Shown here piece after piece: positions 53,001 through 61,100 of a DNA stretch of 64,000 bases. The notes beneath the pieces are model-generated. The model searched no databases, was not told the DNA's origin, and worked only from the letters and a program-made list of their open reading frames with translations. The position numbers were made by a program, and so were the translations under genes. The first letter of the stretch is position 1, and every line of letters starts with the position of its first letter. The stretch comes from Callaeas wilsoni (taxonomy: Eukaryota > Chordata > Aves > Passeriformes > Callaeidae). The DNA lies in contig VWPU01000904.1 of NCBI GenBank assembly GCA_013398955.1, positions 36,801 through 100,800 of the forward strand, written 5' to 3'.

Positions 53001-56000
53001 TCATTGAAGGAAAAAACCCAAAGTAATCTGTTTAAAAATGAGCAGGCAGGAGCTGTGGCCTGTGTGCAGCAGTTTACTTTTGTGAGCGTGGATGGCAGAA
53101 AGAAGCAGCTCAAAATGGATCCTCACTGCATCAGGATTGTGCCTTTTTAGTGTTTTCTGAGTTGGCCCTCACGTATCTGCAATCACTGATGGGATGAGCA
53201 GAAACATTTCTCCCTGTGTGCCCTGCTGGATTTGCAGGATTCGGATACCAAGACACATTTTAAGTGCAACACTTCACAGATTCTCCATCAGCCATTTCTT
53301 AGAGGGGGAATAGGCAGCAGCAATTTTAATTTCTGAGGACTAAACCAAGAGCTGCAGTAAAGCCCAGGCAGGGGTTGTGCTTCTGACAAGAGGCTCTTCA
53401 TACAGACAAGGAGGCTGCAGCATGGCAGGGTGTGGGAATCAGCCCTCTCCAGGCATTGCTTAGGTGAGGGGAACAAAGGATCCCCTGGCTTACTCCAGAC
53501 ACTGGGTAAAGGTAGTATTCAGTCAACTTCCCTCTAATAAACTGATTCTGATCTTCTGTCCCTGAAGAAGGGAAGAAAATCTTGCAGCACTTTGAAAACA
53601 CTTTAAATGCTCGAGGCAGTTCAGTTTCTGACTGTGCTAATAACAGCAGTGAGTCCAAATTACAATAAATTGTAGATTCTTCCTAGACTCCCTGACTCCC
53701 TGTTATGTTTATGCAAGTTTTCATTGTGATATTTCCTCTTTTTCTCCTCTGTTAAGGAACTGTTACAGGATTTTAAAAGAAGCATTGATGTCATAGCATC
53801 AACATTCATTGAAAACATTCAAGGGATATATCCTTTTCACAGTATGTTGGCCTGGACCTCCCAGTCATGTACCTACACCTCACCTCTAAATCCAAAAAAT
53901 GAGCCACTAGTATAAAAACTTTTTTTTTTTAATTTTAATCAACAGAAAATAATCTTTTCCCAGCTTTGAGGAATGGTCGTTTAAGGTGCCCAGCTTCTTC
54001 ATGTGGAGACTGGAGAGCATAGAAAAACCTCAATTCTACTGTGCTGAAAGTCTGTAGGATTTGGGCAGCTTTTGCCCTTCTGGGAATCTTCCTTTCTTCT
54101 CCATGCAGAGAAGGCAAAACCCAGGGAGGATCTGGTTAGACCAATTTCTAGGTACATTCCTGTCATAGCAGTCAATGAAATATCTACAATTCGTGTTGAA
54201 ATGTCTTTAAATGGTGTTCATTTTTGTGTTGTTTGTGTCTTCTGAAAAAAAGTTATGTGAGAATACTGACGTGCTTCAGTGTCAGATCACACTGCTTTAA
54301 ATCTAGAAATCTGATGGCCTGGTGCAAATAATTGCAGTGCATTCAGAGCTTAGCTTTTAACTAAGGAGACCTCTTCCAATTTCCCTGGCAATCCTAGGTC
54401 CTCTCTCAGTCCTCTGTCATATTTGGCACTAAGGATGAGACTCAGTGTGTGATTGAGAACTGAAAGTGTATATCCTGATATCCTGACACCACAGCAACTT
54501 CTGGGAGCAGCCAGGCTCATTCCTGCAGAATCCCCCTGTGCAGACACTCAGTCCCAGTTACAGGAGGTCATTTAATCTCCACAGATGAGTGGTGTGGTCA
54601 GCTTTTTCCTTAACCACGTTCTGTACGTTGAGCCAGTGCCGGGACCTGGAGAACCAACACCATGAAAAGCTGATGGAGATGGCCATCGCCATCCTGGAGA
54701 AACTGGACAAGGATGAGCTTCAAGAGGATTTGCCAGATGATGTTCGAAGGGTGAGGGCACCACAACAATTCATCTCTGTGAGGTTGAAAGGAAACAAGAA
54801 AACAAGGCCAGAGCCTTTTCTCTGAAGGGACAGGATTTGCAGGAGGCTCAGTGCTGCCAGAGCCATACCTGAACCACAGCATAACCCCCTTCCTAGAGGG
54901 TCCAGCCACTTGGCTGAACTGTGGTGCCTCCGGACATCTCCACTGCCTAGGACCGGGGATAACTGCACTGCAGGTTTCCCTGGGCACTGCCAGAGCTGGT
55001 GGCAGCAGCCCAGGAGAGGTGCTGAGGAAATCTCTCTCCTGCCTCCAGCACAACTCACTGCTCTGGCTGATTTCCAGGCACTCAGGCAGCATCTTTGCTG
55101 CACTCCCTCACAGCTGGTTTTGTTCAGACTCTCCCTGCTCCCTCAGCAGAATCCCAGCACTGCTCTGAATTTCTTGCACCGGGGCTCTGTTTGCCTCAGT
55201 GATTTCAAAATCCCTTCCTGGAGCTCCCAAGCCTTTGAGCTGATCTGGAGGCAGGACGTGACACTTTAAATGGAGCCTTCCACCAAGCCCTCAGTCTTGC
55301 TGTGCTAACAAAGATCCCAGGAGCCTTTCCAAAAGCACCGACATCGTTGCAGCGCTCCACTCAGCAACGCTGCTACCCTTTTTGCCTCCATTATTCCTTC
55401 ACTTAGTGGCTAAATTACTTGAATTTGCATTAGCTGTGGCTTTGCTCTGTCCAGATTATCCCAGCCCCCTGTCACTCCAGGTAATCAAGAGCTGACAGAC
55501 ACAAACCAGACCCCCGAGCCCCCGGGGGAGCTCCTGCTTTATGGCCTGTGCAGATGGTGGCGGTTCCGCACCGCTGCCACGCGCCCATTTTGCTTCCCTG
55601 TCATCCATTCCCATGGAGAAGGGAATTCATTCGCCCAACAGCTGCACTTGGCTGCAGGAGGAGAGTCATTACGGGTTAGCGAAGCCACCCTCTATTTAGA
55701 GCCACGAGGGAAGTCACCGCTTCCATTAGAAGCTGGGACTCTCCAAAAATGAAGATTTACAGCCAGCGCCAGCAGCGCAGGAATCCCTTCCAAGTGTGAT
55801 TTTCCATTTCCAGGCGTGCTGGAGCATATACAGCCTTGCTTCAACACCAGCTGCACGGCAGCCCTGCCTGCACAGAACTCCCCATTCCAGCATGCGGGGC
55901 CAAGGGTGCTGCCTCAGTTTCCCCACCTGTACTAAGGATAACACCCCGTTACGCTGTAGCGAGGCCAAGGGTAAAGCCCTGGATTCCTTCCAATGAGCAG

Positions 56001-56516
56001 GGATTTGCCAGGTTGAGACAGAGGGCTGGTTTCTCTCCCTGAGCGCTGTTGTGCTGCTCGTTCATTGTGTGCTCACCCTCTCCTCTCATCCGGTCACGTT
56101 ACCTCCCAGCTCCTCGTGGACAAAAACACCATTGTCAACGTCATCAACATGTCCCACAGCATCCGCCTGCGGAAGATTGATAAGCGAGGGAGCGACATGC
56201 TCTGCAACACTTACCAGTGGCAGACCTCAGTGATAGAGAAGGTAAGAGACCCTCACACTCAGGGGGATGGAGCACAGATAGGTCTGGCCCAAGGGGCAGG
56301 GACACTTTGAGGAGAGACACTCCTGGACCTTTGCTGGAGCCCTCTGTGCTCCAGGGACCTTGACACGCCTGCAGATTGACTGCTTGGTTTCAATCTGTCC
56401 AGGCTTTCCAAACCGAGAGCGACAGAAACCGCGCCTGTATTGAAAAGATAATTTGTTTCATCAAGACTCTGCAGAAGGAGCTGGATAACACAGCGATCCT
56501 GGAGCCTATGGAATAG
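41465..56516 (+). CDS. DRC3: DRC3, dynein regulatory complex subunit 3 (LRRC48), complete
   Basis: Subunit of the nexin-dynein regulatory complex, which links outer doublets and controls dynein in motile cilia and sperm flagella. Twelve coding exons join in phase to 1569 nt (522 codons plus stop); the human protein is about 523 residues. Seen in the translation: N-terminus MSQFFNNVEPNIIDDEMVQK; leucine-rich repeats of the SDS22-like kind from about residue 50 to 190 (for example LTKLQLDNNVIEKIEGLESL and LVKLQDLSLYNNRISKIEHM); then a long charged, largely helical coiled-coil region to the C-terminus, with the conserved blocks AFVEYLNGSLLFDSLYAED and SQCRDLENQHHEKLMEMAI. Coding exons: 41465-41621, 43013-43129, 44462-44628, 45215-45361, 46541-46660, 47751-47863, 49156-49330, 52373-52504, 53757-53827, 54627-54750, 56110-56241, 56403-56516. 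The introns after coding exons 6 and 9 are AT-AC introns; reading only GT-AG introns would break the frame there. It shares a promoter region with TOM1L2. Confidence 0.95.
43013..43129 (+). CDS. DRC3: DRC3 coding exon 2
   Basis: 117 nt, first leucine-rich repeats: SILQIDNLWPLENLTKLQLD, then NNVIEKIEGLESLVHLVWL. The acceptor is gtggctttag and the donor gtgaga. Confidence 0.96.
44462..44628 (+). CDS. DRC3: DRC3 coding exon 3
   Basis: 167 nt, leucine-rich repeats: DLSFNNIEVIEGLDTLVKLQ, then DLSLYNNRISKIEHMDTLQE, then LQIFSIGKNNLTILED. The acceptor is ttcttccccag and the donor gtgagt. Confidence 0.96.
45215..45361 (+). CDS. DRC3: DRC3 coding exon 4
   Basis: 147 nt, 49 codons, the last repeat and its C-cap: VVYLRRLKALRTLNLSGNPF, then CTKEHYKLFVVAHLPSLVYL, then DFKLVRDST. 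The acceptor is ttggcacag and the donor gtgaga. Confidence 0.96.
46018..46200 (-). repeat. Possible old CR1 fragment
   Basis: ATAGGACTGGAAGGGCTTTC and CAGGTCATGGAATGCAGTCC resemble the reverse complement of an older CR1 3' end. The rest is too diverged to be sure. It lies in the DRC3 intron before coding exon 5. Confidence 0.5.
46541..46660 (+). CDS. DRC3: DRC3 coding exon 5
   Basis: 120 nt, 40 codons, start of the coiled-coil part: REAAALKYQDLTKPLEQEEA, then QALALQEIKQAKQKELEYHQ. The acceptor is ttatactcag and the donor gtgagt. It is less conserved with human than its neighbours. Confidence 0.92.
47328..47507 (+). repeat. CR1 LINE 3' fragment
   Basis: Contains TGGCACAGGTTGCCCAGAGC, CAGGCCAGGTTGGACGGGGC and CCCTTCCAACCCAAGCCATG, then GATTCCGTGAT. 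It lies about 240 bp before DRC3 coding exon 6. Confidence 0.92.
47751..47863 (+). CDS. DRC3: DRC3 coding exon 6 (ends at a U12-type donor)
   Basis: 113 nt, reading TAFVEYLNGSLLFDSLYAED, then TEAAKLASLPGVGDLLQ plus GC. The acceptor is ctattcaaag. There is no usable GT donor; the exon ends before ATATCCTT, and the split codon is completed as GCA (Ala274) by exon 7, matching the family's LL-x-x-Y-K pattern. Confidence 0.93.
47864..49155 (+). other. DRC3: U12-type AT-AC intron (DRC3 intron after coding exon 6)
   Basis: Donor ATATCCTT at 47864-47871 equals the minor-spliceosome 5' consensus. The acceptor dinucleotide is AC at 49154-49155. A branch-point match, CCTTGACT at 49138-49145, puts the branch adenosine (49143) 12 nt from the acceptor, within the narrow range known for U12 introns, and no polypyrimidine tract is needed. 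Only this pair joins LLQ-A-Y-KKEFV in frame. Length 1292 nt, phase 2. Confidence 0.93.
49156..49330 (+). CDS. DRC3: DRC3 coding exon 7
   Basis: 175 nt, entered through an AC acceptor: YKKEFVSVSGNLYNYGLEEY, then EKREAEVAKFCKRLHEILTV, then NQQESKRIISEFENRNQR. Donor gtaatg. The exon is predicted to be coiled coil from its heptad-like spacing and charge. Confidence 0.93.
49485..49645 (-). repeat. CR1 LINE 3' fragment, antisense
   Basis: AATCAGAGAGTGGTTGAGGG, TGGAAGGGATCTCTGGAAGT, CAGGCTGCCCAGGAATGTG and GGATGGAGACTCCACAGCCT are reverse-complement CR1 blocks of a subfamily different from the GATCATC type. The end lies ~150 bp after DRC3 coding exon 7. Confidence 0.85.
50025..50064 (+). repeat. 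(GATA)10 microsatellite
   Basis: Ten uninterrupted GATA units in the DRC3 intron after coding exon 7. The length suggests it is polymorphic. Confidence 0.97.
50638..50700 (-). repeat. Very short CR1 3' end fragment, antisense
   Basis: About 60 bp, TCACGGAATTCCAGAATGGT then TTGGGTTGGAAGGGACCTTA then AAGATCATC. It is followed by an A/C-rich low-complexity stretch (about 50755-50840). Confidence 0.85.
50875..51228 (+). repeat. CR1 LINE 3' fragment with a 23-bp internal duplication
   Basis: Contains ATTAGGAAGAA, CCTGGCACAGGTTGCCCAGA and GGAAGGTGTCCCTGCCCATG and ends CTAGGATTCTGTGATTCT. A perfect 23-bp direct duplication (50965-50987 and 50988-51010) interrupts the standard element. Confidence 0.92.
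52373..52504 (+). CDS. DRC3: DRC3 coding exon 8
   Basis: 132 nt, 44 codons: RLDEIYHARSGDIAESKRAQ, then GKEDILQLWDALMTLEALVS, then NDLE. The DALMTLE block is conserved in the family. The acceptor is gcgtttag and the donor gtgaga. Confidence 0.94.
53757..53827 (+). CDS. DRC3: DRC3 coding exon 9 (ends at a U12-type donor)
   Basis: 71 nt, reading ELLQDFKRSIDVIASTFIEN, then IQG plus AT. The acceptor is tctgttaag. It ends before ATATCCTT; the split codon becomes ATG (Met400) on joining exon 10. Confidence 0.92.
53828..54626 (+). other. DRC3: U12-type AT-AC intron (DRC3 intron after coding exon 9)
   Basis: Donor ATATCCTT at 53828-53835, identical to that of the other AT-AC intron. The branch-point region TTCCTTAAC at 54606-54614 equals the U12 branch consensus, with the branch adenosine at 54613, 13 nt from the terminal AC at 54625-54626. 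Joining gives IENIQG-M-LSQCRDLEN, aligned with the human family member. Length 799 nt, phase 2. Confidence 0.95.
54627..54750 (+). CDS. DRC3: DRC3 coding exon 10
   Basis: 124 nt, entered through an AC acceptor (ttctgtac): LSQCRDLENQHHEKLMEMAI, then AILEKLDKDELQEDLPDDVR, then R. The donor is gtgagg. Confidence 0.95.
56110..56241 (+). CDS. DRC3: DRC3 coding exon 11
   Basis: 132 nt, 44 codons: LLVDKNTIVNVINMSHSIRL, then RKIDKRGSDMLCNTYQWQTS, then VIEK. The acceptor is acctcccag and the donor gtaaga. Confidence 0.95.
56403..56516 (+). CDS. DRC3: DRC3 coding exon 12 (stop codon)
   Basis: 114 nt including TAG at 56514-56516: AFQTESDRNRACIEKIICFI, then KTLQKELDNTAILEPME. The acceptor is aatctgtccag. 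The 3' UTR is short, with AATAAA about 130 nt after the stop. Confidence 0.94.
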   Translation, partial: AFQTESDRNRACIEKIICFIKTLQKELDNTAILEPME

Positions 56517-56644
56517 GGCTGGGCAGCTGCCTCAGCTGGGGCACACAGGACAGGCCCCAGCAGGAACAGCTGCCTCTTTGTGCCCAGGCTGGCTGGGGTA
56601 TTTCAGACCAAATGCATATTTCTTCTATCCCACCATAAACTGCA

Positions 56645-56650
56645 AATAAA
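56645..56650 (+). terminator. DRC3: DRC3 poly(A) signal
   Basis: AATAAA, in the context GCAAATAAAAGC, 129 nt after the DRC3 stop codon. A T/G-containing stretch follows. No other AATAAA occurs between the stop and this point. Confidence 0.8.
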
Positions 56651-57568
56651 AGCTACTTCTTGACTCTGGAAAAGCATCTGAAGCCCTGTCTCTTCCATCA
56701 TGTTGGCACAAAGCCCATGCAGACAACTCAGACCTGGTCACAAGGGGTTATGGATCAGCTGTGAGCTGATTGAACCAAATCATCGTAGCATATCATGCCT
56801 GAAAGCTTTGGTACCTGCGAGCACAGTGGCAGGAACCTGTGAGCCGCTGGCACGAGGCAGCAGCTCAGGAGAGGAGCGCTCTCCATCAAACCACCCCCGA
56901 GATAACAGCAGGTTTCCAGCTCAGCAAGCACAAGGCTGGCGGGGGCTCCGTATGCCTGGGAGCCTCATCTTCTCACCCCTTCTCGCAAGCGGCTTTCTGC
57001 AGCGTGAGCAGAGCAGCCCCCAGCCAGCAGGAAGGGAAATCAATGGTTCCACAGGAGCTCACGCGCCGCCGCTCGCGACAGCCAAGCGAGGAGTCATTAA
57101 TTCCCCTCCTTGCTCGGTGACAGCCGCTGCCACGCTCGCTTGTGGGCAGCTTCTGAGGAACGGTGCTGGCCGGGGCGGTGCTGCTCCAGGCAGGCAGCAA
57201 GGAGAAGGTGGGAAGGTTAAACGAGAGGGTGGCTGTGTGTGCACACCAGGGACAAAGCAGGTCTCAGAAAACCCTGTGGCTGGTGGTGCCTGTCAAACAC
57301 AGATTCAGCTCATCATGCTCTGTGCTTCTGAAGATGGCTGGAGCCCAGGTTTTACCCCTCTTGCTCCATGACTACACATTTGTCTCCTTGCTCCCTCCTC
57401 AGCTGCATGGAGTGGTTCACATAGTAGTTAGTGTCAGCTCTGGTCTGCGATTTTTAATGCCTGGAGCCATCCCAGCACCTGCCCACAACCTGGCAGCTCA
57501 GGACCCACCCCACAGTTTGGTGACTAAAACAAAGACACGCAGCTTTTGGTACCTCGCAGGGGCAAGTC
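56651..57568. other. Intergenic space between convergent DRC3 and ATPAF2 3' ends
   Basis: About 0.9 kb between the two predicted poly(A) signals. A plus-strand open frame of 223 codons (56700-57371) crosses it, but it shows no domain, no family resemblance and no promoter, and the stretch is GC-rich, where chance open frames are long. No repeat is recognised. Confidence 0.6.
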
Positions 57569-57574
57569 TTTAAT
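57569..57574 (-). terminator. ATPAF2: ATPAF2 poly(A) signal (ATTAAA variant)
   Basis: On the minus strand this reads ATTAAA, the commonest variant of AATAAA, 436 nt past the ATPAF2 stop codon. It is the first plausible signal found downstream of the gene; use is inferred. Confidence 0.5.
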
Positions 57575-58010
57575 GGAACACAGAGACCCTGGTGTTACAG
57601 ACAGGCACGCCGAGGGATGAACAACAGATGCAGTGGAGTCTGTTTTCAGATTTCCATAACAAGTGTGTGTCAGGAGCTGGCAGCTATGAAGACATGTGGC
57701 ATATGCTGGGTATGTCTGTGCCGTGCCCTGCCCAGGAAGCTGTTTCTTCCATGGGAGCTCCTCTGATGAGTTACAGACACTAGGAAAGGACGGAGCTGCT
57801 GGCTTGAGGATTCGGAAGAAGCTCACCTTGACCTTTCCTCCTTGTGTGCTGCACTGCAGCAGGCAATCCAAGTGAAGAGCTGCCCACAAAACCACAGCAC
57901 ATGAAGCTGATCCCAGGAAAAACTGAATGGCAGGAGGGTGGCTACCATCCACCGGGTCAGGCCAGCAATTCCCAGCTGGACATTTTCTTTCTGTGCCCTG
58001 CCCAGCTGCC

Positions 58011-58148
58011 TCAGTCCTGCAACAGCTTGTGTTTTACAGTCGAGCTCTCTGAGCAGAGGTGAACAAAGAGAGTCCCAGCTGCCGTGCGAGCACGCAGCTC
58101 ACACAGGTCGTAGTCGTGGGCCCACTCCACGTTGCCCCAGCGCCGAAT
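58011..58148 (-). CDS. ATPAF2: ATPAF2 coding exon 8 (stop codon)
   Basis: 138 nt including TGA at 58013-58011: IRRWGNVEWAHDYDLCELRA, then RTAAGTLFVHLCSESSTVKH, then KLLQD. The acceptor is tctccttcag. The C-terminus is conserved to within a few residues of the human end. Confidence 0.95.
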   Translation of the reverse strand: MRRWGNVEWAHDYDLCELRARTAAGTLFVHLCSESSTVKHKLLQD

Positions 58149-61100
58149 CTGAAGGAGAGGAGGAACATGGATTATACTCAAAGCACCTCAGCAACTCTCA
58201 GCCTCCCTTCTCATGTTTGTGAAGCACAGGTAACCCTGCCCCAGGAATTGAGCTGATCCTTGGCTGCTGAGGCAGGATATCTCCAGATGAGGATGTGTTT
58301 CATCTGTACTGGGGTCTGAGGCAAAGCCTCTTAACGGGAGGATGAAAAGATTGCCAACTTCAGCCACTTTTGGGACACGGAGAGCTTCACACCAGGCTAA
58401 TTTCCAGCAAGCTTGGTATCTTGGTGTCTACCAAAGCCTCCAGGCTGGATAACCCTCAGCAGGAGAAGCCAGCCACAACTTTGCACTTCAGATTAGAGAG
58501 GGAGGAAAGCAGCCATCTGGGCTCTGCGAAAAGAAACTGGCAGCCCAGGGAGCACTCTGGGCTGTTGTGCCCGTGGTGTTGCTCTGCAGCAGCACGCTCC
58601 AAACGCTCTCAGACAGGGAGACTGGTGGAGTGGAACGTCTCCTGCTATAGCAGGCACTTCCCTTGCCAGTTATTTGTGGTGGGGGATGCATTTGTCATGC
58701 TGAGATTATTGCTATTTGAATTATAGGGCTGTTTTGTAACATAATTTACCTGGTATTCTTCCTCCAGGCGAGACAGAAGCACGGCTTTCTCTACTGTAAT
58801 GTGCCTGTCAATCAGGCTCATGGACAGAATCAGCGATTTCAGCTGGGTGATTACAAATTCTATACCTGGAAGGAAATAACCCAAACCAAACAAGATTCAT
58901 GGCTGTTTTCTGCAGCATTACAGCAGCATCCTCACATGCTCTGAAGAGACAGGCAGGCTGTGGTACCCCCTCAGGGAGGGCCAGTGATCCTCTCACTTGC
59001 ACCTGGGCACTCAGATCTGTGGTTAACAGCAGGCACAGAGCATTGTGCTGGCCCTGCCACCGCAGTGACAAAGGCCATGGCCTGGACACCACCTCCTTTT
59101 ATTCTGCCACAACCCTTCCCTGTGCAAAGGGAAGAGATACCCATCCAGGCTCGAGCATTCTGTGTCTTTTGTGGCTTTCACTGCCTGCTGCTCCTTCAGG
59201 TCTGGAGCAAAGCAAACCTCCCTTCATTTCCTTCTCTCTCGGTGTCATTCAGATGATTCAGGCAAGATTAAGTGGGATAGAAGGATGAAAAAGTGAGGAC
59301 AGTGCACAGTGTGGGCACTTTGGAGTACTAAGCCTGATTTCTTTTCCTGGTAACAACAAAGCTAGGGATTAAATCATTAGAAGGTTTGGCATTAAAGAAG
59401 TTATTTGTGCTAAGGTAGAGCAAACAGCTCATGGGACAGCAGGGTCAGATCCTGAACACAAGTGGCACTGAAGAGAATCCCTGCCTGTGAAAAAAGCAGG
59501 TCAGGGCCTGGCCTGCAGACTTAAAACATAAACCTCCACACTCGGAGCAGGAGAAGAGAAACATTACAGTCACTCTCCTGCCCCTTGGAGAGGATCCACC
59601 TCCTCACTGGCCCAGCCTGAGCAGAGAGCTCCTGGCCCAGCCCTGCTCACCTTGCAGGGCCCACATGTTGTAGGATGCCAGATGGCTGACGAAGGTGTCC
59701 TTGGTGCTGGCTGGAATGTTTGGCCCCAGGATGCTGGTCGAGGAGCCAATTGTCACGTTGTACCTGGAATGATCACCCAAACCCTTAGCAAAGCCCAGGG
59801 AAAAGGCCCAGGGCTCACAAAGCTTGTGGCTCTGACAGTCACAGGCACCAGAGCTCCTGGTGGGCCTTATGCAGCCAGGAACCCTTTGAGCTCTCACCTT
59901 TTCTCAGCCCAGGCGACCACGGGATCCCACTCGTTCTTCTGTAGTTCTGCCAAGGCTGGAGGCTCCTCCACACGATAGCTGGGACATCACGGAACAAAGC
60001 CACACTGGATGGTCACTCCCAGGCTGGGACACACCTCTGGGAAGGACACTGACCCCACCAGACCCACAGCAAGTGGAACAGGGACCTGCTGTACGCTCAG
60101 ACAGCAGTGACATGGAACCATCCCCCAGCTCTTCCCCAAATTCAGAGCTTTTTGGTTATTCTGGGAAGGACAATTCTAATTTACTACAAAACAGAGCAGT
60201 GAACCAGCCAACTGAAAACTGCAGGTAGCCCCAAGCCACAGGCTGAAGCGAATTGTAGCAGTTAGGGGAGGGTACAATTCCCACTGCAACTCTCTGTGGG
60301 GCCACTCCTGCTTCTCTCTGCCCAGTGGCTCAGCTTAGCATTCCCTACCCCGCCAGTCTGACCAAAACCACGAGGGCAGCTGGGGGAAGCCTGTTCCTCT
60401 CTCTCCACAGGAACTGTGCAGCTGCCAGTGGAGGCTGGACAGGAGCCTGGGCATGAACAGGCTTGATCCTACAGCCCATGGGGACTTTAAGGAATGAAGG
60501 GCATTTTGGGACTGGTACAAGCAGTCTGAGCTGCCTGTACTGGCACAGGAATACAGGGACTGGCTGACAGATCCCCACAGGCCTTTCAAAGACGTTTTCT
60601 TTTCTCCAAGATCTTCCCTTCCCGCTGCTCCCACCCTTGCCCAGCATGGAGGTGTCCAAAACAGAGTTTGACAGAGGACCAGATCCCATTCTCCCTCTTT
60701 GGGTGCGCAGACTCCAACCAGGTTTTGCACACGCAGGACTGATCTAAACTAATTCAAACCCTTGGGCAAAAACCAGCACAGATCAGAGCCGTGCCGTGAC
60801 TGGATGAGAGCTGATGTTTTCCCTCACCTTCCCCAACCCTCTTTCCAAAATCCAGCTGGGCCCCCATCTCGTACCAGACTGTGTCTGTCTCCAGGAACTT
60901 CACAGCCGCTCGGATCAGCTGCGTTTTGTTTCGCTGCGTGGGATTGTCCAGCGCCGTGTTGCACAGAGTGGTCTGGGAATAAAGGCAGTTGAAACTGCTG
61001 TTACTCCAGGCCTGGAGGAGCAGCAGCTTCCATGGTACAACGCCAAGAAGAAGCAGAGGGATTGGTGGCAGGTGAAAAACTGGGGGGTGGAGGGCCACAA

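Larger units (their letters stand above)
40584..56402 (+). other. DRC3 introns (general content)
   Basis: Apart from the two AT-AC introns, the introns are GT-AG. The largest is 49331-52372 (3 kb), which holds the GATA microsatellite and three CR1 pieces. Others of note are 41622-43012, 43130-44461, 45362-46540 (a possible CR1 piece), 46661-47750 (CR1), 52505-53756 and 54751-56109; in those without a named repeat I see nothing further. Confidence 0.7.

Noticed and set aside
56700..57371. 223-codon frame between DRC3 and ATPAF2
   Set aside because: GC-rich intergenic sequence with no family resemblance or gene signals.
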